Below, piece by piece: positions 33,420 to 41,700 of a stretch of DNA of 64,000 nt (positions are counted from its first letter, which is position 1; every line of letters starts with the position of its first letter). The stretch lies in the NCBI GenBank assembly GCA_934777505.1, contig CAKVNM010000003.1:1-64000 (forward strand), read 5' to 3'. The translations under genes and the position numbers were made by a program. The notes below the pieces were generated by a model. It saw only the letters and a list, made by a program, of their open reading frames with translations, was not told the DNA's origin and ran no database searches. This stretch comes from an uncultured Clostridia bacterium (GTDB lineage: Bacteria > Bacillota > Clostridia > Christensenellales > UBA1242).

Positions 33420-33425
33420 TAAAAT
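33420..33425 (+). promoter_or_regulatory. -10 box of the 33432 gene, leaderless arrangement
   Basis: TAAAAT ends six bases before ATG 33432, without a Shine-Dalgarno sequence. The -35 region is poor. Confidence 0.4.
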
Positions 33426-33431
33426 TTAATT

Positions 33432-34499
33432 ATGGCACAGCATATTTTGAATGATAAAATGATGTTTTTTTATTGCGATAGTGATAGTATAAAAAAGTTT
33501 TTTGATGAGATTAATGAACGATTTTTATATCAAAAAGTCGTGGTTGTGGGTGGCGGAGAAGAACTAAAATCCTACTATAATCAAAACCGAAAAAGTCTTA
33601 ATGTTAGCGTGCTTTTTTACGCCAACTTGTCATGCTTTGATTGCGGAGAAGAAGTTGCTATGATTGTTTGTGCAAATAAAAAAATGATTGACGAGTGCAA
33701 ATCTTTTTGTTATCAAACAAACAGATTTTTAGCACTTTTCATTACCGATTATATTCCGCTTAGTACTTTCTTGCATAGCAAGAATATGGCAAGCATTTTG
33801 GGTGTTTGTGCTAGTTTTAATAGTCTAAATCAAAACCTTGATAACTTTAAAATAAACCTAGCACTTGATGCGTCAACTGTTTTGTTTGATGAAACAGAAA
33901 ATTTGATTAATGACTTGTTTTTTAATAAAAAATTCAATTTTGAACAAGAAAATCTTGATTTTTCCGCTTTTTTAACAAATATTTCTGGGACTTATTCTCA
34001 AACACTAAATCAATATGTTGCATTGATAAACTATTTTGAAAATCGCAAAGTAACCGTTATTGATACTATTTCTCAACAAGCAAAAAGCAATTCAAATTAC
34101 TATAAACTTGTTGCAGTGGAAGCAGTTTTTAATATATACAAACTTTTTTTGCTTAGAATAACATCGCAACTAAAACGAGTAATGAATAGTGAAGATATAT
34201 GTCTTCCAACTGCTAGTTTTCAAACTTACTTTTCGTTTGAAAAGCAGTTTGATGAAAACAAGTTTTGGTTTGTCAAAAACAAATTTGGATTGCGGATAAT
34301 CAGCGAACTCGACAAGCAACTAAGCAAACTTGAACAGTTAAAAAAGATTTGCTTTTTAATCAATGTTGACAAGATGTATGACATCATAACAAACGAGTCG
34401 TTTGACAGTTTAAAATCTAGCATAAAAAATGCGGGTTTTAAATTTGGCGGTAATAGTTTTCTAAGGCTCGTCAATCACTTTGGATATCTTGATTTTTAG
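33432..34499 (+). CDS. uncharacterised 355-residue cytoplasmic protein
   Basis: I do not recognise this protein. Near residue 37 it has VVVVGGGEELKSYYNQ, a strand-glycine-helix pattern like the nucleotide-binding start of Rossmann-like or iron-dependent dehydrogenase-like folds, and later NLALDASTVLFDE-type segments (seen as INLALDASTVLFDE). The C-terminal half is helical, with several Lys/Asn-rich stretches. There is no signal peptide or membrane segment. One possibility is a degenerate member of the dehydroquinate synthase/glycerol-1-phosphate dehydrogenase-like fold, because of its size and GGG motif, but the metal-binding His residues cannot be placed. It lies alone between a deacetylase-like gene and a probable sporulation cluster and has its own terminator. 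Confidence 0.6.
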   Translation: MAQHILNDKMMFFYCDSDSIKKFFDEINERFLYQKVVVVGGGEELKSYYNQNRKSLNVSVLFYANLSCFDCGEEVAMIVCANKKMIDECKSFCYQTNRFLALFITDYIPLSTFLHSKNMASILGVCASFNSLNQNLDNFKINLALDASTVLFDETENLINDLFFNKKFNFEQENLDFSAFLTNISGTYSQTLNQYVALINYFENRKVTVIDTISQQAKSNSNYYKLVAVEAVFNIYKLFLLRITSQLKRVMNSEDICLPTASFQTYFSFEKQFDENKFWFVKNKFGLRIISELDKQLSKLEQLKKICFLINVDKMYDIITNESFDSLKSSIKNAGFKFGGNSFLRLVNHFGYLDF

Positions 34500-34521
34500 T
34501 GGTACATAATTTATTAAATAA

Positions 34522-34547
34522 AAAGGCACAAAATTTGTGCTTTTTTT
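34522..34547 (+). terminator. terminator of the 33432 gene
   Basis: AAAGGCACA and TGTGCTTT arms with an AAATT-type loop are followed by seven T. Confidence 0.75.
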
Positions 34548-34583
34548 GTTTAAAACAAAATTTCCCTGTCAATAAATATAGGC

Positions 34584-35069
34584 ATGGAAAAAAAGATGCT
34601 CGTAATTTATCTGTGCTTATGCTTGCTTGTTATTAGCTTTGTACTCGTTCCAGATAACAATATTATCGGTTATGGTAAAACTATGAAAAATGATGCGGAA
34701 TATATTTTCCACACACTTAGTATTCCAAGTGAAGTTGAGCAAAGCGATGTAAAAATCGTGCAAAACGGCAATGGCTATATCATTAAATGCAATCAAAGCG
34801 TGGCAAAAAAGATTAAACCACTTTTGACAATTCAGGGCGAAAGCGTTAGGTTTAAAGTTGACAGCAAGCAGGAAGTTATGAAAATCATAGACGGACTTAA
34901 TGTCGACACGGTTATGCTAGAAAATATTGACGGCATTTATACTTTTTATGGCTACAACAAAATGAAATCTAATTTGGTTTATATCAACAACCAAAAGGTT
35001 AATATCGAACTAGCATATAAAGACGGAATAGTTACGATAGGCTTGCCAATTATTTTGGGAGATTATTAA
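34584..35069 (+). CDS. exported or anchored protein, YwmB-like
   Basis: The 161-residue protein has one N-terminal hydrophobic segment (about 5-22) acting as signal anchor, and an alpha/beta extracellular part. Its C-terminus, VNIELAYKDGIVTIGLPIILGDY in outline (LAYKDG then IGLPIILGDY), resembles the end of YwmB-type proteins, a TATA-box-binding-fold family found beside spoIID in sporulating Bacillota. The neighbouring SpoIIQ-like and spoIIID genes support that guess, but the match is short. No Shine-Dalgarno sequence is evident before ATG 34584. If not YwmB-like, it is an uncharacterised exported protein. Confidence 0.5.
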   Translation: MEKKMLVIYLCLCLLVISFVLVPDNNIIGYGKTMKNDAEYIFHTLSIPSEVEQSDVKIVQNGNGYIIKCNQSVAKKIKPLLTIQGESVRFKVDSKQEVMKIIDGLNVDTVMLENIDGIYTFYGYNKMKSNLVYINNQKVNIELAYKDGIVTIGLPIILGDY

Positions 35070-35076
35070 AATTTGT

Positions 35077-35106
35077 GTTTAAAATCCAAAAATATGGCAA
35101 TTATTA
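35077..35106 (+). promoter_or_regulatory. possible sigma-F promoter of the SpoIIQ-like gene
   Basis: GTTTA, 15 bases, GCAATTATTA resembles the sigma-F pattern GYWTA-N15-GGnRAnAnTW, with mismatches in the -10 part. Transcription would start just before AAGGAGG. In Bacillus subtilis spoIIQ is a sigma-F gene. Confidence 0.35.
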
Positions 35107-35126
35107 CATAAAAAAAGGAGGCTTTT

Positions 35127-35717
35127 ATGCAAGAATCACAAAACAATCAAAAAAAGGAACAAAAAAATTTCTTAAAGAAAAACGGCTATTATTTCATTTT
35201 GGCAGGAATAGTTTTAGTGCTTGCCTTGGTGATTGGTTTAACCAGCATGGCAGGGAATAATACATCAAAACCAACCGAAGAAGTTAACGGTGGAAAAATC
35301 ACTTTTGTTTGCCCAGTAGCAAACGCTAGCATCGCAAAGGGATTTAGTGCAACCGAACTTCAATACAATGCGGCTTTGAATGAATGGGCTATTCACAAAG
35401 CAATCGACTTTGTTGCTTCTAGCGGAGCAAATGTTATGGCTAGTTATGACGGCACGGTTGAAAGCGTTTCGACTAACATTCTTGACGGAACTTGTGTTGT
35501 AATCAACCATGGTGGAAACTTAAAAACTGTCTATAAATCACTTGCCGAAAATGTAAAAGTGAAAGTTGGCGACAAGGTTACAACCGGTCAAGTTATTGGT
35601 TATGTTTCAAATAGTGCAACCAGCGAAAACACCGATTCTTCAAGACTTCACTACGAAGTTTGGAAAGACGATGCCAAAGTTGACCCAGCAGGCTATCTTG
35701 ATATCGACAGCAAATAG
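35127..35717 (+). CDS. SpoIIQ-like M23 domain protein with altered active site
   Basis: The 196-residue protein has a charged cytoplasmic start, one membrane helix (about 21-42) and an extracellular LytM/M23 domain. The first zinc motif is intact (His 90 and Asp 94 in HKAIDF). The second, normally HLH, reads RLH at 173-175, so one catalytic or metal His is lost and peptidoglycan cleavage is doubtful. SpoIIQ of Bacillus subtilis is also a degenerate M23 protein, and here spoIIID follows two genes later, so a role in the engulfment channel of the forespore is likely. AAGGAGG gives a strong start. Alternatives are a cell-wall-binding divisome or regulator protein. Confidence 0.72.
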   Translation: MQESQNNQKKEQKNFLKKNGYYFILAGIVLVLALVIGLTSMAGNNTSKPTEEVNGGKITFVCPVANASIAKGFSATELQYNAALNEWAIHKAIDFVASSGANVMASYDGTVESVSTNILDGTCVVINHGGNLKTVYKSLAENVKVKVGDKVTTGQVIGYVSNSATSENTDSSRLHYEVWKDDAKVDPAGYLDIDSK

Positions 35718-35725
35718 GAGATAAA

Positions 35726-35752
35726 AACACTTCGTTTTGGAGTGTTTTTTTT
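35726..35752 (+). terminator. terminator of the SpoIIQ-like gene
   Basis: AACACT and AGTGTT arms, a nine-base loop and eight T. Confidence 0.7.
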
Positions 35753-35938
35753 GTGTAAAAAATCCTTACAAAAAATATAATCTTTCGCCGATATTACTAG
35801 CAACAGAGCATATTTGAAAACTGCTAAAAAAATATTGCTTTAATATTCTACAAAATTCAATTTACTATACATTTTACTTTACTTTTTCATATAATAAGTG
35901 TATACTTTTATCATAATCCAACGGATATGGAGGGTATT

Positions 35939-36172
35939 ATGTCTTACGAAAAAGTTAAACAATTAATTTGTGACCAACTAGGAAAGTCACCAGACAAAAT
36001 CTCTATGGAAACAAGAATTGTTGAAGACTTAGGCGCAGATAGTTTAGATGTTGTAGAACTTTTGATGTCACTAGAAGATGAATTTGGTCTTTCTTTGCCA
36101 GACGAAGTTGCTATGCAAATGAAAACTGTTGCTGACATTGTTAATTACATTGACGAAAACACAAAAAAATAA
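35939..36172 (+). CDS. acpP: acyl carrier protein
   Basis: The 77-residue protein carries the DSL motif with Ser 35, which receives 4'-phosphopantetheine and tethers growing acyl chains in fatty-acid synthesis. The protein is acidic, four-helical and of normal ACP length. The start is ATG 35939, because GGAGGG lies just upstream; an in-frame ATG four codons earlier overlaps that ribosome binding site. It is monocistronic here, not beside fabF or rnc as in many genomes, and is flanked by sporulation genes. Confidence 0.95.
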   Translation: MSYEKVKQLICDQLGKSPDKISMETRIVEDLGADSLDVVELLMSLEDEFGLSLPDEVAMQMKTVADIVNYIDENTKK

Positions 36173-36177
36173 ATAAG

Positions 36178-36199
36178 AGAGTCGTTTGACTCTTTTTTT
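36178..36199 (+). terminator. terminator of acpP
   Basis: AGAGTC and GACTCT with a GTTT loop, then seven T. Confidence 0.75.
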
Positions 36200-36223
36200 A
36201 TTTTCTAACATTGTCAAAAATTG

Positions 36224-36252
36224 TCATATTTTGCGATATTTTATCATAATTT
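36224..36252 (+). promoter_or_regulatory. sigma-E-type promoter of spoIIID
   Basis: TCATATT (36224-36230), 14 bases and CATAATTT (36245-36252) fit the mother-cell sigma-E pattern KMATATT-N13-15-CATAnnnT. The start of transcription would be about 20 bases before the ATG. Confidence 0.65.
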
Positions 36253-36278
36253 TTTATATCAAGCAAAAAGAGGTTGAT

Positions 36279-36539
36279 ATGAAAGATTATTATTCAAGAA
36301 CGCTTACTCTCGCGAACTATATTTTAAAATACAAAACAACCATTAGAAAAACCGCCGAAGTTTTTGGCATGGCAAAAAGCACCGTTCACTATGATTTAAC
36401 AAACAGACTTCCGTATGTTAGTCGTGCATTGTTTGAAGAAGTCAAAGCCTTGCTTGACCTAAATTTTAACGAAAAACATTTGCGTGGCGGGCAGGCAACA
36501 AGAAAAAAATATCTAAGCAAAAAGCAAACAAAAAAGTGA
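36279..36539 (+). CDS. spoIIID: sporulation regulator SpoIIID
   Basis: The 86-residue protein matches SpoIIID over its length: YYSRTLTLANYILKYKTTIR, the helix-turn-helix FGMAKSTVHYDLTNRLP at about 29-45, and the basic C-terminal helix motif HLRGGQATRKKY. SpoIIID is a monomeric DNA-binding protein that acts in the mother cell after engulfment, switching sigma-E genes on or off and leading to sigma-K. GAGG lies upstream of ATG 36279, and a sigma-E-type promoter lies further upstream, as expected. The longer open frame is rejected. The TGA stop sits in a bidirectional terminator. Confidence 0.95.
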   Translation: MKDYYSRTLTLANYILKYKTTIRKTAEVFGMAKSTVHYDLTNRLPYVSRALFEEVKALLDLNFNEKHLRGGQATRKKYLSKKQTKK

Positions 36540-36556
36540 CTAAGTAGTCACTTTTT
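36531..36556. terminator. bidirectional terminator between spoIIID and ttcA
   Basis: AAAAAGTGACTA and TAGTCACTTTTT form a perfect 12-base stem with a two-base loop. The two convergent genes both end inside it. Confidence 0.85.
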
Positions 36557-37291
36557 TAAGTCTTTCTTAACATCTTTTGCTTTGTCAAAAAGGTTGTATC
36601 TTTCTGGACTGATTATCGCTTTGAACATTCTGTCTTTGCTGATAGGAATTTCTTTTTTTAAAATATCAACAATATCTTTCATGTGTTCTCGCTCGGTCTT
36701 GTGATTGGCAGGACAGCAGTTGTTCATAACTGGCATATTTAGTCTTTTTGCGGTGGAGATTATTTCCTTTTCTTCTATGTAAATCATTGGTCTAATAACA
36801 AACAAATCCACTTTGCTAAGATATGTTTTTGGCATGAATGTGCTAAGTCTTCCTTCGTAGAACATACTGAGCATAAAGGTGTGAATCAAGTCGTCCATGT
36901 GATGACCAAGTGCCACTTTGTTGCAACCAATCTCGTGAGCCTTGTTGTTTAAAATGCCTCGTCTTAGTTTGGCGCACAAACTGCAAGGATTGCTTTCTTT
37001 TCGAGATTCGAAAACAATATCGTATATTTGCGAGTCCACCAAAACGAACTCAACATCAAGATTTTTGCAGTACTCCCTTAGTTTGTCGCAGTTGCTTTTG
37101 CCGTTAAAAAGGTCGATTGTTATTGCTACAACTTCAAACTTCTTTGGATAAAATCTTCGCATAATTGAAAGGGCGGTTAGCAAAACAAGGCTGTCTTTTC
37201 CGCCAGAAAGTCCAACGGCAATCTTGTCGCCATCGTCAATTAAATCATAGTCTTCGCATGCTTTTCTAATTTTACTTAATATTTTTTGCAT
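36548..37291 (-). CDS. ttcA: TtcA-type tRNA sulfurtransferase
   Basis: The 247-residue PP-loop ATPase has SGGKDS at 29-34, which binds ATP pyrophosphate, a CSLC pair (PCSLCAKLRRG) and a later Cys (NNCCPANH) that together would hold an iron-sulfur cluster, as in TtcA. LGHHMDDLIHTF is the typical substrate-side motif. TtcA thiolates C32 of certain tRNAs, using persulfide sulfur. Related TilS makes lysidine but lacks the Cys set. The protein is slightly shorter than Escherichia coli TtcA (about 310 residues), as is usual in Bacillota homologs, whose exact tRNA target is less certain. Confidence 0.85.
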   Translation of the reverse strand: MQKILSKIRKACEDYDLIDDGDKIAVGLSGGKDSLVLLTALSIMRRFYPKKFEVVAITIDLFNGKSNCDKLREYCKNLDVEFVLVDSQIYDIVFESRKESNPCSLCAKLRRGILNNKAHEIGCNKVALGHHMDDLIHTFMLSMFYEGRLSTFMPKTYLSKVDLFVIRPMIYIEEKEIISTAKRLNMPVMNNCCPANHKTEREHMKDIVDILKKEIPISKDRMFKAIISPERYNLFDKAKDVKKDLKK

Positions 37292-37504
37292 GAATATATT
37301 TTATCAAAAAAATAGCGTCAAGTAAACCGTTTTTATGCCCAAATTATGCCAAAATTTTGTGATACTTAGTCTTAATAACAGCAAAATTACGGTGTTTTTA
37401 TGATTATTATTTTTGCATAAAAAATGCCGTTATTGATACATATTCTCATATGCAAATATGTGCAAAAAATAATTTTTCAAAATGCAATATAAAAGCCTAA
37501 TTGT
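37292..37504. other. intergenic region upstream of the first giant gene
   Basis: Apart from the promoter downstream, a long hairpin is visible: ACGG (37389-37392) and TTTTTATG (37395-37402) can pair with CATAAAAA (37416-37423) and CCGT (37427-37430). No gene is evident. Confidence 0.4.
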
Positions 37505-37534
37505 TTGACTTAGGAAAGTCCTAAAAGTTATAAT
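37505..37534 (+). promoter_or_regulatory. promoter of giant lipoprotein gene 1 with dyad operator
   Basis: TTGACT (37505-37510), 18 bases, TATAAT (37529-37534). Between the boxes TTAGGAAAGTCCTAA (37510-37524) is a perfect 6-3-6 palindrome, a likely repressor site. Confidence 0.7.
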
Positions 37535-37616
37535 ATATAAGAAATATTATTTTATAATATTTGCTGATAATTTTTTTCAGTTTGTAAAGACTAATTTAAA
37601 AGTGGGGAAAAGGAAT

Positions 37617-38792
37617 ATGAAAAAAAGGATTCAAAAGATAGCGATAATGATACTAGTGGTGGTGTCCACTTGTTTTTGCGGGCTAGTTGGCTGTAAAGAT
37701 AAGTACGCCGACATGAGTATAGAACTCGACAAGGAGAGTATCGAGTTATTCCTTGACGAATACGATAACGACAATAACTTGGTTGGAAACACTGCCAAGT
37801 TTGTTGCCACGGTTTCGGCGGGGGACGGCATCAGCAAAGAAGTCTACTACGAACTTTCCACACCCGATGTAATCAGCATATCAAAATCGGCAGTGGGAGA
37901 TATGGGCGACACGACTTTTGAAATCACGGCAAACGAAATTTCGACAAACCCAGTAATTGTAACAATCTGGACGAAGGAAGGAAGCAAGAGCGCAAGCCTA
38001 GAAGTAACGGTTACACGAAAAGTAACAGGAGTCAAGGCAAGTTCTTCTTACAAGCCATTCGTGGTTGTAGGAGCAGAAGGAACGAACCTAGACACCACGC
38101 AGGCAGTGATTTTCACCCCAGAGAACACAAGCCAAAAGGGCGTTACATATTCCATTTCAAATAACAACGGCAACGAAGCCACCATCACCCCAAATGGTCA
38201 CTTGGTTGTTACAAAGAAAAATACTAGCGAGCCAATCATTGTAAAAATTCAAAGCGAGAACGAAACTCTCGAAGCCATCGAAGTTCCAGTAAAAGTAATT
38301 GAACCAATCACAGACGAAGACTTTTCACTGTTGCTAAACGGCGAAGAACTCCCAGAAGAATATACATGGGCGGTGCTAGATTTTGGCGAAGGCAATAGCG
38401 TACTCAACCTAAACCTAGAACTAAACACTCTTGAAGATGTAATTCTAAACGCAGAAACTGGCGTAATTCAATCCCCAGATAGCCAATCTGTGTTCACATT
38501 AAATACAACCCTAAATGAGACATTGTCTCAAAACACACAAGTTCAACTAAGAACCAACGGCAACACCGGAACAAACACACTCAAACTTGTTTTGCAAGTT
38601 AACGGCTACGACTACAAGGTTGAAAAGACATATAAGATAAAGGTGGCAAAACTACCAACAACAATTCAAGTGAACGGCGAAGAAATTTCCAATCAAGAAA
38701 AACAATATGACATCTATGACAAATATCAAAACAACCTAGGTCAACGCTTTGAAATCTCTGTTGGTGACGAACTTGCGTATGATAGAAACTAC
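37617..38792 (+). repeat. near-identical 1,176-base repeat, copy 1
   Basis: These first 392 codons recur at 54481-55656 without any gap. The differences I found are single-base and synonymous, rare in the first 900 bases and clustered near the 3' end. The sequence diverges abruptly after the shared NY codons. The block is visibly more GC-rich than the rest of the gene. Confidence 0.92.
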
Positions 38793-41700
38793 AAACTTTC
38801 GCTAGATGCAGAATATCAAGGCGAAATTGAAGTTAGACTTCTTGACGGCACACTTTTGGATTTGGCTAACGAAGTAACTTTGCCAAACGGAACAGTTGTG
38901 TTTGTTAAGGCAAGCGAAAACTATTCGCAAGACAAAACTCCAAGTTTGGTTATTAAGACTTTAAATCAAGACTGCTCGGCTATCTTAACTCTCAATTTGA
39001 AAACATCAGCCGAAACAGTTGAAATTGTTGCTTTTGGCGACAATCAAAATATGCTTTATGTTGAAAAAGGTCAATCCATCGTGCTTGACTATAATGTCGA
39101 CAGCGAAAAAGCATATGTTAGGGGACTAAGCATTGAAGGATACGATCCAAATCTTGTTGAAGTCACAGTTGACGAAAGCAATTCGAGCGCACAAAAACCA
39201 ACAATTACAATTCGTGGAAAAAATGTTGAGTCTCAAAACTACGGCATCACAAGTTTTAGAATTAAACTTCCAAACGGCTATCAAAGTCAAACAGTTAATG
39301 TTTATGTCTTTGTTTCGGCAAGTAGCGTAACACTTCAAGCCCCAAGCGAGATTGATAGTCAATATGGCAAATACATTGCAAAAACTTTGTATGACCAAGA
39401 TGGAAATCTAACCGAACTCGTTATGAGCAAAAACGGAATTGTTAAGTTGAACACTATCGTTACAAACGGAAGACTTGACGCAACAATCTTTGCTCAATCG
39501 TTTGAGTTTGACACTGCAAGCGATAGTTCATATATTGCAATCGGCAATGACGGTTTTATTAACGCAAGGGCAGTAAAATTAGATAACGATGGCTGGATTA
39601 ATATCACAGCAACAATCAAAACACTTTCTGCAAAGCAGACAGGCGAAAACTTTAACGGCGATGCAACAATTAACGAAACAACAATCAAGTTCAAAATTTC
39701 AGTTTTCACTCAAATAACATCTATCAATCTTGACAAGCAATTTATTAATCTTTTGTTTAGCAATAACTTGTGGTACGAAGGCAACACTCAAAGCACAAGA
39801 AATCAAGCAAATGTTAACTTGTCAATCTATCCAACAAACGCTGTTGCAGACGAAATTACATGGCAACTTAGCAACAAAGAAATTGTTAACATGATTTTGG
39901 CAGAGAATAACAGAAGCGTGCAACTAACCGCTCTTGACGGCACTGGCTCGGCTTCGATATCTCTCACAGTGTTTGTAAAACAACAAAACAAAATTTACTC
40001 AAAAACTGTTTATATCAATATTGATAGCATTATCAAGCCACAAAATATTGTTATTGACGGCGTAAAAGTTAATGGCGGAAACTTGAACGCACTAACAAGC
40101 ACTGAATATGTTTCTGGTGTTCAAGCAAAAACTTTGTATGTTGACAGTAGAAATTTAACAAACGACTACTATATCGACATTTTGGCTCATGTGCCAGATA
40201 TCTCATCAACAAAAATTGTAACAAACAAAAATGTTTCATACTCAGTTGGTTCTTCTTTTGGCAGACAACTTGTTGCGGTGGACGACAACGGATGCATCAA
40301 ATTTAACAAAGATAGTTCGGGAGCATTCCTAACAGGTTCAGTTTTAATCACGGTGTTTGCCGAAGGTTCAAAAACTGTTAGAAATATGAATGCAACAGTT
40401 TGCGACTACATTTATCTTACAATTGCAGACGGCTTGACAGAACGCACAGCATTCTCAATCAGCACAGAAGATGACTTCTGGAAGATGATGAAAGATGAGC
40501 ATATTGAAAATCATTATTATGTTTTAAGAAACAACATAACCTTAACAAAATCATTACAAGATATGAACATCAGTGCAACTTTTGCACCACGCTCACTAAC
40601 TTCACTTGACGGCGAAAGATTTAGAATTTCCAATATCGTTATTGATAACGCAGGCGAAGTTGATACAGATTTGTCTTTTGAAGATACAACCTTTAAGGCA
40701 CTTTCACTTTTCAAACAAAACACAGGCAATATATATAATGTTGATTTTGATATAACAATCAAGATGCAAGACTTTGCAGGTCAAAACGCATTTGTTGGAC
40801 TTGTTGCAGTCAATCAAGGAAACATTGTCAACACAAGCGTAAACTTGAAAAATTTGCAAAACGCTACTGTTTCCAGCAAGGCATTCGTGTTCGGTTTGAT
40901 TTCATCAGTAAACCTATTAGATGCACACATTTCAAATTGCCAAGTTTCTGGCGATATTGATTTGAAAAACATTACAGCACAAGAATATTTCTTTGTTGGT
41001 GGAATGGTTGGTTTAAACCACGGATACATTGCTGGCGAAAACAAAAATTTTGCAGAAACAACAAATGCAGTTGCAATCAGTCAAAATATTAACCTAGAAA
41101 ACATTGTTGCAGTCGAAGAACAAACTGCTGTTGGTATCGTTGCAGGTATGAACAGTGAAGGCATAATTTCTGGAATGTACATCAAAAATTCTAGCATTAA
41201 TGCTCCACTTCTTAGCAATGTTGGTGCAGTTGCAGGACAATCTTTGGGTGACGAAACAAACGCACGCATTGAAAACAACTATGTTGACTGCGTTATTAAT
41301 GCAAACAACAATGCGGGATTACTTGTTGGTTTTGCAAACAAAACAGATATTTCAAAAAATATTGTAGAAATCTACGAAAACGATATTTTAAATGACAGTG
41401 TACAACTAGACGCAATTAAAGGTAAAGAAAATATTGGTGGTCTTGTTGGACAAGTACAAAATGGAGATGTCAACTATAACTATGTTAAAGCATATCAATC
41501 CAAATTTAAAATTTCGGGTAACGAAAATGTGGGCGGACTTGCTGGATTGTCGTCTGGCACAAACTACGCTTCAAACTTTGCTTATGCAAGTGTAAAATCT
41601 GCGAGCATTGGCGGTGGATTGATTGGACTTTCTGCAAACAACACTTTGACAAATGTTTATTCAAGGGGAGAAGTTAATGCAGTCGTTTCGGGAGCGCTCG

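Noticed and set aside
36537..36539. Possible recoding of TGA in this lineage
   Set aside because: TGA closes spoIIID exactly where the family ends, and TGG is used for Trp throughout, so the standard code fits.
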